This document shows positions 20,018 through 32,676 of a DNA stretch of 64,000 nucleotides, one piece after another. A program made the position numbers and the translations under genes. The stretch comes from Pseudopyrenochaeta lycopersici. Taxonomy: Eukaryota; Ascomycota; Dothideomycetes; Pleosporales; Pseudopyrenochaetaceae. Numbering within the stretch: position 1 is the first letter of the stretch; every line of letters begins with the position of its first letter. Under the pieces are notes generated by a model, which was not told the origin of the DNA, searched no databases, and saw only the letters and a program-made list of their open reading frames with translations. The stretch covers positions 186,001 through 250,000 of the forward strand of contig NHZP01000007.1 in the NCBI GenBank assembly GCA_003313425.1, in the 5' to 3' direction.

Positions 20018-20957
20018 TCACGGCCTGATTACTCGAATAGGCCGCTTCTTTCTCCCTCTGACAATGGTCTGACCTTCCTTAAGTGCCATCTTAGTCTCCA
20101 AGTCCACAATTTTCTGCATCTTCTTGCTAATCTCTCTATCCTTCCCCAAATCCCGATCGTATGCCTCCTGGTTCTCCTTCTGAGCAACATGAATCGCATC
20201 CACCCACTTCACCCGGTCCTCACGTGTCATGAGCTGAGCAGCTATAAGGTCGTCCCACTCGTCCTCTTGCTTGCATATCGGCATCCACCAATTTCCTAGA
20301 AAGATCTTCATGTCAAATAGCTGCTGTTTGTGTTCGAGACGCTGCCGCAGGACGCGGCTCAAGGCTGGGGGCTGCGGTTTCGTGAGGCGTAAAAAGGGCA
20401 CGCCATTCGCGGAGGCAAGTATGGGGACGTGGCGTGGACCCGAGGTCTTCGCATAAGGCCGCACATTGAGGATGGCTCTAGAAGGCGGGAGACACGCAAG
20501 TCTCTCCTTTGGCAAGTCTGGTGGACGGGAGGAATGGGGTGCCGGAGGTGCCCGTCTGAGCCCGCGCGGTAGTGTAGATGTTATGCGTATCAATGAGTCT
20601 ATGCTCGCACTATCGCCAGTGGCAGATGCATCGAGGTGATCGAGCGCCTGTAAATCGTCAACGGATTGTCCTGAGATGAATATGAAGCGATTCTTACCTC
20701 ATAACCAGCCTTAAAGCTCAATCCTAATTTGTATGGGCTCTGTATTTTTCTATTCTTGCGGAACTTGTTTTGTATGGCATTGCGCAACGACACACGATCG
20801 TCATCGGGGAGGGGGGTCGAAGAGCATCGTGAAAGCAGAGCTCTGTATAGAGCAATCGCTGCACCTTAATTAGCATACATTGCTAGTGTTTTGCAGATGT
20901 GGACTAACCTGCTACACGATGTTGTGTTGACTTTTTAGGTTGGAGAAATCGGGGCAT
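20018..20957 (-). CDS. LYR-motif (Complex1_LYR) mitochondrial protein, 279 aa
   Basis: Three exons on the minus strand: 20957-20909, 20858-20698 and 20647-20018. Exon 1 encodes 'MPRFLQPKKSTQHRVA', joined to 'AIALYRALLSRCSSTPLPDD' with the LYR tripeptide at about residues 20-22. The next helix has the family-like 'LRNAIQNKFRKNRKIQSPYK'. Known of the family: small three-helix LYR proteins act with acyl-carrier protein in mitochondrial assembly of Fe-S, respiratory or ribosomal complexes. This one carries ~200 extra residues with a basic, mature-like region and 'FLGNWWMPICKQEDEWDDLI'. I do not recognise the exact subfamily. Frame continuity through all three exons and a plausible 50-base first intron support the model. 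Confidence 0.78.
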
Positions 20958-21428
20958 GCATGGGATAGCTCGGATGGTGGAGGGCTGATGTTGGACTTGC
21001 GACGCGAAATAATTCGGACTTGTCGCATGATCACGTGCACCTCATCCCCATCCCAGGCTGAGTACCTGAGATACCATGCCGCTTTTTCCTATCATTGTGT
21101 TATGAATTTCGGTACTTTGCAAGCTAAGGTCGTGATGGGCATTTCACTTATGTAACCTTGAACTCGACTGTTCTCCGCCCCAGCTGGCGACAGCGTTTCC
21201 ATTCCCTCCATAAGTGTGAGGTCATAGCTATGCGGCAGCATCACAGAGGCTGTAGAATGTTATTGATAGTGTATTTCGTCTCCCTAGGCCTTACATCCAT
21301 ACAGCCATTCAGTGGACCATAACTCCGTTCCAATGCACATTCTTCAGTGCTGCCATAGCATCGTGTATCGCATCCATTCAGTTTCTCATGCTTGGCCGTC
21401 TTCTTGCTCCATATTCCTCTAGTACTAT
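20958..21428. other. Intergenic between LYR gene start and MMS2 stop
   Basis: 471 bases: promoter of the LYR gene and the 3' flank of MMS2, both on the minus strand. No supported gene. Confidence 0.5.
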
Positions 21429-22045
21429 CTAGAACGTGGTACCTTCTGGTGGCTGTGGGAGTTTTTTGTTCTGGGGAAGGGCCATGTATCTGCTAACAGT
21501 CAGCTTTGTACTGCACTACACCTGGGCATGCATACCTGCGAAGCTCTATGAGGATCGTCTCCATGGTGAATTCACGCTTCCACTGCGCTAGACACGGCAG
21601 CTTTGAGGGGTCGACCTGAGCACTATCAGCAAATGCCTTTGCAACAACCTGGTGTATGTACCTTTCCATTCTGTGGGTTGACGCAAGGCAGGTTGATTTT
21701 GGATGTGAATGATATCTCGGGAGGCACGTCAGGGTAGCTTGGGCCGCAGTGGATCTCTACGCTGTAGATACGGTTCTCGTGAACGCTCTGCAAGCCTCGT
21801 CAATACAATGCTTTCTACACAAGTCAAGTGAATGCATACGTGCGGTGGGCCGAGTATGGTGCCATTCCAGTCTGACATCAACAGGTCGTCTCCGTTGTTC
21901 AGACCGTACGAGCACGCCTCTGTATATTCTTAGTTTGGAGTTGCGGACCGGATTCCAATATATCGCCCATACCAGCACCGAGGCCCTTCTCGCCTTTCTC
22001 CAGCTCCTCAAGTAAACGGAAGTTTCGTGGGACTTTGGCGCCCAT
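21429..22045 (-). CDS. MMS2: Ubiquitin-conjugating enzyme variant MMS2 (UEV)
   Basis: Five short exons on the minus strand: 22045-21973, 21919-21840, 21787-21662, 21615-21536 and 21489-21429; 139 residues, the usual length. Spliced, it starts 'MGAKVPRNFRLLEELEKGEK', continues 'GLGAEACSYGLNNGDDLLMS' and 'DWNGTILGPPHSVHENRIYS', and ends 'MALPQNKKLPQPPEGTTF'. The fold is a UBC domain; there is no Cys at the usual E2 active-site position (segment 'INLPCVNPQNGKVDPSKLPC' is the family form). Known role: Mms2 binds the catalytic E2 Ubc13 to build Lys63-linked ubiquitin chains on PCNA in error-free post-replication repair, with Rad5. It is divergent from MON2. Confidence 0.95.
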
Positions 22046-22488
22046 TCTTGTGGCTGTGATGCGGGGGGCTGAATGGGAGCGTGGCGCGGGAGGAAGTGGG
22101 ATGAGCCCCGCTATCAAAATGGATGGTGAAGATGTCGCGTGCCGTGAGAGAATATGGGCTACAGCCGAGAGGCTTGCTGGGGTTGTTGGCAATTGTCAGG
22201 TTACTACCAGGCTACCAAAGTCAGGTGTAAGGCTACTGAAGAGTCACGGTGGTTGCGACGGCGGGTTCTAGATGCGTGTCGGTCGCCAAGAGATCTACTC
22301 ACGCGAGGCAGGAGCAGGGTCTCGCATTGCATACGGTCCATTGTTTGGCCGTCCTCCGTTCAACGTGACAGCTTTACATTGACAGATTGCCTTTCAGCAA
22401 TCGGCATGACAACGTAAACTTCTGTGGATTTTGAGATCCCTGCTCCGCTCACGAGAACCGCGCGGATGTTCTGGTATATCCCTAAAGA
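22046..22488. promoter_or_regulatory. Divergent promoter region MMS2 / MON2
   Basis: 443 bases between two start codons. Open frames cross it but carry no domain. No specific regulatory motif is claimed. Confidence 0.4.
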
Positions 22489-25400
22489 ATGACAGCACAG
22501 ATTCTAGCGGCAGAGTTGGGCAACCTCATTCAAGACTCCAAGCGCAAGAACACAGAACTTCGAACTGCTGCAGAGAAAGCTTTACAGGACTTGAAATCTC
22601 TCCCCAATACCTCCGAAGCCCAGCTCTCCGCAGGTAAGCAGGCTTGAGCTGAAAAATACAACTTTGAATACTAAAATGTTACCAAGATCTATCCAGACGG
22701 CCACATTTCGTTTCCCCGTTCATCATTGCATGCAGTACTCACAATGCTAAGTTTGCAGCAACTGGTGTCTCATGTCTGCAAAGACTCAGCGTCTCTCGAG
22801 CTTTGCCGAGGGAAAGGCTGACAGAAGTACTCGAAGCTTTTGGGGATTCCGTATCATCAAGTAGAACTGCCCTTTACACACTCTGAAGATTACAGCTCAT
22901 ATTCAGAAGGCCATGACATACAATTAAAGATATTACAAGCACTACCTTCGCTGCTTCAGAACTACGCTGCAGAGATACGCGGCGATTTGGTATCCACTAT
23001 TCTCCAGATTTGCTCAGGCCTCCAAAATGCGAAGAATTCTGCCGTTAGTAACACGGCAGCGGCTACTCTGCAACAGCTTGTCATCACAATATTTGACAAA
23101 GTGGTATCAGAAGATGGTAGTTCGCTAAATCCCTATCTTAAATTCTGAAAGCTGACCAGATATTAAGAACGAGCCTTGGAGATCCCAACATTTACTGAGG
23201 TCAAAGGCGACGATGGTCCAGTCCCAGTCAGGCCTGCAGCGAATGACGCCTATAAGGTCTGAAGCATTTAATCGAGAAAAGGCATACACTAAGGCTTATT
23301 AGATGTTCAACGACCTCGTACTCCTGGTCATGGGGGAGAAACCAGTATTCATGAGATTCTCTCCAATCCCACCATCTTCGACACTTGAACTGATTGAGGC
23401 CATTTTGTCGAATTATGATCAAACTATCACCGCCCATCCAGAACAGATTTACATTTTGAGAACCCTACTGATGCCGCTGATCGTACGGTCTTTGTCCGAC
23501 CGTCTGTCGTTTTCAGTAACCGTGCGCATCATTCGGATACTGAATTTGATTATTCGAAATCATCTCAATACTCTACCATCTGAGTGCGAGATTGCACTCG
23601 GGTTACTGAACCACATGCTCGACCCTGAAGCTTCTCAGTTATGGAAGAGGGCTCTGTGCCTAGAGGTCTTTCGTGGAATATACGCTGATCCACGGCTCCT
23701 TCTTGGGATTTACTTTCTTTTCGATGCACAAGAGGGGAAGAAAAACATTTTCGGTGACAACTTAGCAGCCTTTGTACGCCTCGCGCTCGAGAAACCCGCG
23801 CTAATAGGTCATGGCCAGCAATCTACTGTTCCCACAGGCCTCGACGATGGCAAGAACGCTGTATCTGATCAAGCTGTTGCTGAAGCAGGTGCCCTTGCTG
23901 GCGTCATCGGTGGTCCCGTTGCCGACAATAGCAGTACCGTCCGACCATTCGGAATCAGCACCCAATGGAGCTCTCTGAAGTCACCATGCATTGAACAGCT
24001 CGACAAGTCGGACCCACCAACAATACCCGATACGTACATATATAGTGTGGTGTTGACCTGTATCACAAACATATCCGATAGCCTCGCAAAGTTCGTCCTT
24101 CCTCTGACCGTGCACCACGAGAGCAGAAGTCGAAGGAAGAATAAGGTTGAGGACTCTGTTGAACAAGACGCCGAAATAGAGTCTCCAGGACCGAATTCTC
24201 GCCGACTTACAAGAACACAATCATTCCGTAGGAAAACGATTCCGGTAAATCCACTCGATTTAACAGATCATCCTGCATACGCATACGTGCAGACCTCGTC
24301 GGCGCTCGTTACCGAGTGCTGGCCTGCAGTGCTTGCGACTTGTTCAACATTCCTCAATGCTGCCCTTGACACAGACTACTATCGTGCTTTGGTTCGAGCG
24401 ATACAGAAATTCACTCAAGTGTCTGGCCTTCTCAGGCAGACCACCCCACGAGATGCATTTCTTACCACTTTGGGCAAGGCAGCAGTACCTTCAAATCTAC
24501 TGTTGGCAAATGTAGCATCTCCCAAATCCGCTACGGCTGAGAAAAGCGGTGTCTTCTCTAATGCGAAAGGACTCCTCAGCGTCGACAGTCTCGTAAGCCA
24601 GGCATCATCGATATCAGGCGAGAGGAATCAACGGCCTTCACATGAGGTCGCCACCCCTGCGTTAGGCCCTCGAAATCTTCTTTGTTTGCGAGCCTTGCTC
24701 AATCTAGCAATTGCGTTAGGTCCAACCCTCCAATCGGCCTGGTCCATCGTTTTTGAAACACTACAAGTAGCGGACCTTGTGATGGCGCTTTCGAGCCAAA
24801 GTGGTAACCGAACACCTGGAGTAGCTGGAAATCGCACCGATGCGGATGGTTCTGCGGACAAGTTGGAAACCGAGACTTCGGCTGTGCAAGCGGCAGCTAG
24901 GCGACTATTTGAGAGCACCGTAGACTTTCCAAATGATTCTTTCTCAGAGGTTCTACAAGCTCTCTGCGCACTCCTCAGTACGAATACTTCGCCCGACAGC
25001 GGTGAACGGACACCAACAAGTGGTGGTCGTCCGCAAGTCCTCCATCAGCGCAGGCTAGGAAGTGTGTCGGGGATTTCTCTAAGCACAGAGACAAACTCGC
25101 GAGACTCGGCCTTTGCGTTGAACAAGATTGGTGAGCTTGCGGCGCTCAATGAGGGCAGACTATCCCAATACGACCCCGCAGACAGTGGTTGGAATATCTT
25201 CGTCACAGAGATTGTACGGTTCTCTGCAGATGATCGAAAAGCAACACCGACGAGACTTCTTGCTGCTGACATCTTGTCGCGAACAGTCCGAGAGATTGCA
25301 GAGCTTTCAATGTCCGATCACCAACGTGAGGAAATCCAAGCTCGTATACTTGCAGCACTGCAGCAGCAAATATCGGCTCTGCGTCATGATCACGCCAACG

Positions 25401-27789
25401 ACGAAGACACTTTCAGTGATACCAGCATACGAGTTCACCAGATAGCCCTTGAAGCACTCAAGAACGTCATCGAGCAGTGTGGAGAGTCACTAGTTGCTGG
25501 TTGGGGTTCAGTACTTGACAGTTTGATGAGCGTCTTCGTTTTGGAACAATCGTCAAAGACCAAAGACCCTTCAGACGTCAGCAAACACGAAGGACTGCAT
25601 TCAGTCGAAGTCATCTCAAGGGCACTGGCCCGATCAGCATTTGCAACTGCCAATCTAGTCTGTTCCGACTTTTTGACGGCCGTTCCTGATGCTTGCCTCT
25701 CGACCCTCTTGGAGCTCCTTTTCAGGTTCTGCAGTCAGCAACAGGACTTGAATATGTCACTTACAGTTAGTCCTCCTCCGAAATTAAGATCCAAGTCTAA
25801 CAGCTCCAGGCTATCACATTCTTCTGGAATGTCTCGGACTTTCTGCAGTCTCGCAGTGATCTTTCATCGCTACTGGCATTGCTTGATGGTATTGAAGAAC
25901 CAGACAATATTCGCCAGGCAGTCTTGTCACACTCACAACAGGGCCAGATACCAGCGCTGTGGCTCCAGGTTCTACTAAACTTATCGTCAATCACTACAGA
26001 TGAGCGCGTAGAGGTGCGAAACTCTGCAATCCAAACAATCCAAAGAATTTTTGAGAATTATGCAGACCAGCTATCGTCAAACTTATGGATGCTCTGCCTC
26101 CGCATAGTTTTATTCGGCACAGTGAAAGCCAATCTCAGAGTTCAGCACGACAGTCGAGCAGCAGCGCAAGGCGCTGATGATATCAAGAACTGGAACGAGA
26201 CAACAAAGACTGTGCTTCAAACTGTTGGCGTATTGACCACGACCTATATGGAAAAGCTTGATGCTTCTCAGTTTAGCGATGCCTGGTCTGAACTTCTTGA
26301 CTATCTACAGCAGTATTTTATCTACAACTCGCACACTCTTGGGGCTTCAGTTTTCAGCACTATCACCGGAGTTCTATCTCATTTGGATGACGCTCAGGCA
26401 CTGGGTACGACTCCACTTCTCAAAACCGCCACGGTCTGGAAGAGTTACTTTGACTCTCGCGATGCCTGGCAACATACACAAGAACGAAACCAAGAGGCCT
26501 TTGCGGCTTATGCGGATGCTTTCAAAGCTATGTACCTGCTGGCTGGCGAATCACTTTCGGAAGATCTACCCTTGATGCTTGCGAAACTCGAGGCTTGCAT
26601 TGGGGACTCGGACACGGATGCCTACTCTTCTGATGTCGATAGTATGACTTCATTACAGGTTCGAGTGATAGAATGCGTCTCTATGGTCAAGACAGACACT
26701 TCTGCGACACTGCCATCATACGTAATTAGACTGCTAAGCCGGTTCATTCTTCTGCCCTATACCTCACTCGAGAAAAGTCCTGCCAAGCGCGGACCGACCT
26801 TTGTGGCATTCTCGAAGGCTTCAATGGCCCTACTACAAAACATTGCCATAAAACATGTAGGGCAGGAAGAAGTCTATACTGGTAATGCCTTCACATCTGC
26901 TCTCAGGAGCCTGGCAAGACCGATCCAAGAGAAGTATGTATGGCAACGCGAGGGCAAGGCGCCAGCACTGTGGCAAAAAGCCACGACCACTGCCCTTGCT
27001 GTGCTCAAGCCAGCACTACCACAAATCAATTCTCATGGAAAAGCTTCTGCAAAAGAGATCTGGACCATCCTAGTCGAAATCCTGCACTATATAACGCGAG
27101 CCCAACTGTCACAAACAGAGCCTCCTCAAAACTCTCTTGGAAAAGACGAAGCCTTCGATATCGAGTCCTTTACGCGACTTCGCCATCTAACCACTCTATC
27201 ACTCGGGTCCAACTCGCTGCCAGATAATCTCCGTCGGATGTACACTCGCAATCTCTTCTCAACTTCGCTCATCCATACCCCTCTACCAGGCGAATTACCC
27301 GACATCACTGCTGCTCCACTTGAAGACCTCTACACTATCCGATTCGGACATACCGCTGAACTAGAGTCAACACTGCGGAGCGATATGAGCTACGTATGTC
27401 TATCAGAACTCTTCAACCTCGTTTCAATGCACGACAGCAGCCCCGAACGCATCAAGCTGGCACAAGCAGCAGCGCCCTACCTCATCCTTCGTGCTGCTCT
27501 CCCGCTCAGGACATATATTGCAGACCACCCCCTGCGCGGCCGCATGCCGGCACCCGAGTCGCAAAGACGTGAGTTGCTCTTTGTGCTCAGCGAGTTGGGC
27601 AAATTGGAAAGCGAACCCCAGGCCATTCCTGATGCACCGGGCGTCAAGTCGAGGCATAAGAAGCATTTGCATAGATTGTATCCGCTATTGATCAAAGCGT
27701 CAAAAGTGGCGAGGCAAGACAGCGAGGTATTTGAGCAGTTGGCGAAGCTGATAGATATCGTGGGCGATGAGTTTGGGCTAGACGAATGA
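22489..27789 (+). CDS. MON2: MON2 endosome-Golgi trafficking protein (large Arf-GEF related, no Sec7 domain)
   Basis: Six exons: 22489-22633, 22687-22860, 22907-23116, 23168-23256, 23303-25765 and 25804-27789; 1688 residues, near the usual fungal length. The N-terminus 'MTAQILAAELGNLIQDSKRK' with 'FVSPFIIACSTHNAKFAATG' and 'HDIQLKILQALPSLLQNYAA' is the DCB region shared with BIG/GBF Arf exchange factors. The HUS-like box and HEAT-like helices follow; the C-terminal third starts 'AITFFWNVSDFLQSRSDLSS'. No catalytic Sec7 domain, as expected. Known role: peripheral membrane scaffold with Dop1 and Neo1 in retrograde endosome-to-Golgi transport. The fourth intron has an unusual donor (GTCTGA at 23257), used because the frame and family sequence ('NDAYKMFNDLVLLVMGEKP') then continue. 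The rest is well supported. Confidence 0.9.
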
Positions 27790-28535
27790 GAGATTGTGAA
27801 ATACGCTGTAGCAAGGCAATAGCATTTGTGTTTCAATAGATGGGATATGGTATATATAATGTAGGTTAAGATTTCCACAAAACCAAAACCTCAACTCTGG
27901 CTTATCAAAAGTAAACATGGTGCATCCTTGTTTGAAGAAGAATTAATGTAGTTCTTTGCTTTGGGCATGTACAGGATCCTTTTTCACTGCTGTGACAATT
28001 AGACAAGTAGAACTTTAACCAATGCCTCGAAAGGCAAAAACACAAAATGATTAAACAGCCTTACATGCAAGCACACCCACAGCCGGTAAAATCATGGGCA
28101 ATGTATTCATTCATCAAGCCTCCTAAAAATGCTCGCGGTTCTATGAGAGTGTCCCAGCTCTCGTACTCTCTTTCTCTCTCCCTCCCTCAGTCGGACGTGA
28201 TCCTAGAATAAACAAGCAAACCACCTCACTCCGCGTGGTCCCTCAAAAAAGGCTGTTATGAAGAAGAAGCAACAACAGCAAAAGAAGAAGAAAAAGAGTA
28301 TTTCAGTTGCCCCCTTCACGCACAGAAAGGCGTCTATAATGCGGCAATGTCTTCAAGTAGTCTCTCCGCCAATATCCTCGTCGCAACAAAGCCTTCCAAT
28401 TCTCTCTGTCCGTCGGAGCCAATCTTTGTTGCTGTGTCGCTTTCTAGCGGCTTCGTATGTGTCGAAACTCTTGAAAAAAATCTTGGGCATTTCGACCCCG
28501 AGTGGGTCTGGCGAGGACTTTATTTGTGAGGGCGC
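27790..28535. other. Intergenic between convergent MON2 and CK2 beta (0.75 kb)
   Basis: Two facing 3' flanks. It contains a CT-rich run near 28160-28190 and a purine tract at 28261-28297. No supported gene. Confidence 0.5.
28261..28297 (+). repeat. AAG/CAA-rich purine tract
   Basis: Low-complexity AAG, CAA and A runs; the opposite strand is pyrimidine-rich and would lie in the 3' flank of the CK2 beta transcript. Confidence 0.7.
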
Positions 28536-29651
28536 CTAACCCGCAGCTGGCCCAATACCGTTTGTGTCCATCGGACTGCCTCCTCCAGCAGCATTCGAGC
28601 CATTCGTTGGCCGCCTTCGTGTCCGGATAGCTTTCTTTCTCCGATCAGCAGGTGCGGTGCCCTTTCCTCCCTCCGCGACGTCCACCATATTCAAATCATC
28701 GTCATCCGGTCGATCTGCATCGTCGTCACGATCTTCCCAATACCGCCTTGTTTCGTCTAGTTCAGTGATGTCTGTGGGCCGCATCCGTAACCATTTCATT
28801 CTTGGCCCTGATCGCGCACGCTCGCTGACACGGAAACCGTAGATGCGCGGCTCATAGATGCTCCCTGTGCCGAGACCAGGTGCTAGATTGTGCGGCGCTA
28901 CGCCGTTTATCGATGTCACGTTGGCCGGTGTGGTATTGCGTGACTTGCCGTCGGCGCTCTGGGCTTGTAGTTGGGCCAAAGCCTCGATGGTAGCTGACGC
29001 ATTTGCGCGCAGGCCGCCGCCAATGTCAAGGTCGGTAAAGGTCATGAAGAAGAGAGACGGAAAGGTAGTGCCAAAGAAGGCGCCGTCGACGGTCTGAAAG
29101 CGCGAGTTGGGCGGCGTGTATACGTCTAGACAGGACGGGCAGAATAGCTTGACTGTTTCATGGCCAGGGCTGTCGTTTAGCCCAACGGGAAGTACTTTGC
29201 ACGAATTGCAGTTTACGCGCGGGCAGGTGCCAAAGTGCTGGAGCTCGTACTTCTCGGCCATTTGCTGGATGCCTGGCCGCGAAGTGATGTAGCGTTGGTG
29301 TATGAGACCGTAGAGCAGCTCAGCAGAACTTTCTATTACGCTGAGGTCAGACGCTATCCGCAGGTGTCTTCTATCGCTAGCCCTTCGGTAGCCCGGCGCT
29401 CTATCATCGCCCAGTATCTCGTCATCTTCATCGTCGTCTTCCTCTTCGTCCTCCTCGTCCTCGTCGTCTTCCGGTTCCACGTCCAGGATCATCTCCAATG
29501 CCTCCTTGTACATGGGCACCTGCGACTGGAGGCCGGTAAGGTTGAAGTCATCCTCAATGAAGTCCTCCGACACCTCGGCAAAGTATTCGTGGCCTAGGAG
29601 GCCGCAGAAGGACGCGATCCACGACTCGGTGACTTGCGAAGACGACGACAT
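28536..29651 (-). CDS. CKB1: Casein kinase II regulatory (beta) subunit
   Basis: A single exon of 371 residues. The N-terminus has '[20 protein letters not shown]' and '[11 protein letters not shown]', hallmarks of CK2 beta. An acidic insertion of about 25 Asp/Glu-rich residues (about 58-83) precedes '[20 protein letters not shown]'. The zinc-binding dimerisation site is intact: Cys 143 and 148 (CPRVNC) and Cys 171 and 174 (CPSC). '[17 protein letters not shown]' follows. The C-terminal ~150 residues are a fungal extension with basic stretches ([13 protein letters not shown]). Known role: two beta subunits form the dimer that docks two catalytic CK2 alpha subunits and selects substrates in nucleus and cytoplasm. 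The long acidic loop and tail are normal for yeast-type beta subunits. Confidence 0.95.
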   Translation of the reverse strand: MSSSSQVTESWIASFCGLLGHEYFAEVSEDFIEDDFNLTGLQSQVPMYKEALEMILDVEPEDDEDEEDEEEDDDEDDEILGDDRAPGYRRASDRRHLRIASDLSVIESSAELLYGLIHQRYITSRPGIQQMAEKYELQHFGTCPRVNCNSCKVLPVGLNDSPGHETVKLFCPSCLDVYTPPNSRFQTVDGAFFGTTFPSLFFMTFTDLDIGGGLRANASATIEALAQLQAQSADGKSRNTTPANVTSINGVAPHNLAPGLGTGSIYEPRIYGFRVSERARSGPRMKWLRMRPTDITELDETRRYWEDRDDDADRPDDDDLNMVDVAEGGKGTAPADRRKKAIRTRRRPTNGSNAAGGGSPMDTNGIGPAAG

Positions 29652-30276
29652 GCTGTTTGCTGTGGGTAGTGTAGGTGGGCCACTCTGTTGACGCGGCCCC
29701 GGCTGCTGCGCGCAGTTGTAATGCGTGGAGCTGTGGACGACGAGGGGCTTGAAAATGTAAATGTGGGGGTGGTCTGTTGTGCCGCAAACAGGCAGCCTCG
29801 GATGCTAGTGGACGGGGGAGGAATGCGGTATGGCGGTGCTTCGTGAAGCTGCGCTTGCAGCCTTGCTATCGCATGTGTATTGGCGTTCGAGACCTATGGA
29901 CAGGGAAGGGTTCGGCAGGAATCGTAATGCAGTGAATGGGGGTGGGGGAGGGGTCGATGGAACGAATGTAGGGATCGACGGGGAAGCCGTCGTCTATTTC
30001 AAAGCGGCTCGGTCTTACGATCAGTAACACAGGGCGCTCTTGTTAATGTACGCCTTGCACGGTAGTCGTGTGTTGGGGCAGGTGAAGTTCGAAGCTGCAC
30101 CTTGGTTTAGCGATTCCAAGGTTGTCGTAAGAGCACGTGATCGCCATGGACAAGGCTGAGGTTGTGTCACAACACTCCCTGGTCGATACAATAGTGTCAA
30201 AGATAATCTTGCTTGTGCATGGATTTGAGACTGTTTGATTTTCTGTATTACAGATTTCAACTCTACGAATCCCTGC
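29652..30276. other. Intergenic between CK2 beta start and transcription factor stop
   Basis: 625 bases: CK2 beta promoter and the 3' flank of the Zn2Cys6 gene. Contains G-rich runs near 29937-29955. No supported gene. Confidence 0.5.
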
Positions 30277-32676
30277 TCAGAACAGATCCCTCATTATTCT
30301 CGCCAGCTCATCGTTCTCCTGCCCAAATGCGTTTACGAATTCTCCATTCGGCATCTCGGCCGTTGGACCCCCGAATCCATTGAGCTGAAAAGTCCCTCCA
30401 GCAGCCTCGAACAGCGTCGTAAGATCACTTGCCATACCGTGCGGTGTGTCCAAATTAGATCCGTTGCGCCCATTTGAGTACAAGGAAAGCTCATCGACCG
30501 GATGACCCGCCAGACCCGCCATGGCCACGGCAGCAGAGGAGTGCGCATCGGCTGTATCGTCGTTTCTAACAACAAGGCCGAGGCTCGGCCCAACTTCCTT
30601 GAGCGTCTTGATAGTCTTCCACAGCCGCTTCGAAACGTGCGAATTTGATGAGAGGCCACGGACAAGTTCAAGAGCCATGTAAAACTCATCGCGGGATTGC
30701 TGACTGAACTCAGCAGGCGCATGAGCGACAGCTAGAAATAGAACCGCCAACGCGGATATCAAGAAATAGTTGAACATGGTTTGTTGGCATCTGTAGATGT
30801 CGGATGTTTGGTTGATGTACGTCAGTATTCGGATAGTGTCCTTGGCAACTTTAACAACGACGTGTGCAAACTCAAGATTCTCCATTATAGTAGTGGCTGT
30901 ATGCAAAACAGGACGATATATGAGGATGCGCATTTGGTTGGCTCGGAGGTAGAGGACGACTTGAAGGCGGTGGACTACGCGCGGTGGAGGGTCGATTTGG
31001 CGGCCGCTATCAGGATGGACAAACTTCAGCGAGTCGGGAATGCTTCGATGCCAGTTCAGGACCTGGAAGTCTAGGAAAGATATATCTTCCTTGTTGATCT
31101 TGTCTTGAAAAGTCACGTCTGCAACAGACTTCCACACTTTCGATCCGATGATACTGTAAGAAATCATGGAATTGAGATAGGGCGTAGATTCATGTGTTGA
31201 AACATCCTTAGCATTGTTAGCTGAAAGCATGGTTTTCATATGTTGGGGGCCACTGACCGGCTTTGGAAGGTTGACATCGATGTCCGCATCCTGTAGCGCA
31301 AACGGCATGCCAGTTCCAAAACTCCATCGTCTATCCAGAACATAGATTGACCAGAATGTGCGAATAGCGGAAGCCTGCTCATCTGGGTCAGGGAAAAGCG
31401 CCGAATATGTCTCCCGTCGATGCAAGCCCAGTTCCAGGCAATGCCGCGTCGCTAGGCCGATGACTCGCCAGGCCAACTGTTCGTCGTCGCGAGTGAAGTA
31501 GTACATGCCCTGCCGGTATTAGTAGAGCGCAGGCACATGGCTATAGGCAACCTACAGTCAATGCCAACAGATTGATCCCGTGAAGGCTCACTGGCTCGCT
31601 CAGCGTCTTCTCCACAACTTTGTGTACGTTCGCAAAGAGCTTCTCTCCCAGTGGATCCTTGCCTCGTCCTTCCAGGACAAGGGTTATGGCCAGAATGAGT
31701 TTCAACACGCTGGTCTGTTCGTCCATGATGGCATCAGCGCCCGGCAACGAGGTTTGCATGAGCCCAGAACGAGATGCAGCCTCGACAAAGGAGAAGAGCA
31801 TGTCCGTGTACCGCAGCACTTTGTCAATCTCCAATATTGGATACATGACGCCCTGCTCTTCATGCCATACGTGTACTAGCCGTAGAGCCTCGTGTTTGGA
31901 TATCGACCATATTGGGTCTTTGTCTGCATGCATTTGCTTCGACAGCTGGTACGGCACGGGTGAAAGGTGTCTTGGTGTTGCATCGCCGGTCGCAAGGCCT
32001 TCGTCGTCGCCATCTTCGCCTGCTGTTATACCCATGGTCTTCAGGCTCGACCTGGCCACGCCCAGATTGAATGCGCTCGAAGTCGGGCCGTGGAAGCGCG
32101 GGTGCTTGCTCATTGACTTGGTACGGGAGCGCGCCGACGAGGGAGGGAGCATGGGCGTCTGCTGGTAGTCCTGGGGATTGAATGGCGTGCCAATAGAGCC
32201 ATTGCTCTGGACGTCGACGTGGGTCCGGAGGCTGTTGAGGTTGTGGAACAGATCGTCGACCTGCTGCTGGAGCGAGCTTATATGTGCCGACATTTGCTTG
32301 AACCTGCCCAGGTCAGTCTCGGGTATTTCTCCCTTTGACGTCAGCCGCCTTACTCATCCGACTCCTTGAAGTTGTTGCAGCAATTCGGCGCATACATGCA
32401 TTCCAGATTGAGGTTCCCGCAGCGCTGGCATGGCGATTGCCCGTTGCACTTGATCTTGCGCCGCTTGCATTCATTGCTGTGGCTCCGTTAGCTGTCGCGC
32501 CCCGGTTCCGTGAGTGCGGAATTGCCATACCAGGCGATGGAAATGTATCGGTTGCGCTTCGCGCGTGCCTGTGGAGCCCCGTCCTCGCTCTTGCGCTTAG
32601 TGGTGCTGCTTGGCTCGTTTGGGGGACTCATTGTGTCGCTCGCGTTGTTCCTATCCGCGGCAGACGTCGAACTCAT
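30277..32676 (-). CDS. Zn2Cys6 transcription factor with fungal-specific regulatory domain
   Basis: Five exons on the minus strand: 32676-32531, 32476-32354, 32303-31556, 31509-31258 and 31206-30277; 732 residues. The binuclear zinc cluster is rebuilt across the first intron: Cys 49, 52, 59, 65, 68 and 75 ('ACNECKRRKIKCNGQSPCQR', then CGNLNLEC), with spacing C-x2-C-x6-C-x5-C-x2-C-x6-C. A coiled-coil dimerisation helix ('FKQMSAHISSLQQQVDDLFH') follows. The middle region (about residues 210-560) is the fungal-specific transcription factor domain, with 'GLATRHCLELGLHRRETYSA' and 'FWSIYVLDRRWSFGTGMPFA'. An upstream in-frame ATG at 32895 would add 73 residues. The fourth intron (51 bases, 31257-31207) is in frame and stop-free; a GCTAAC branch site supports it. 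The target pathway is unknown; the FMO gene lies upstream on the same strand. Confidence 0.85.

Noticed and set aside
22840..23148. Separate ORF beginning 'MGIPYHQVELPF' upstream of the main MON2 frame
   Set aside because: Its first residues lie in an intron; residues after base 22907 are MON2 exon 3 and join in phase.
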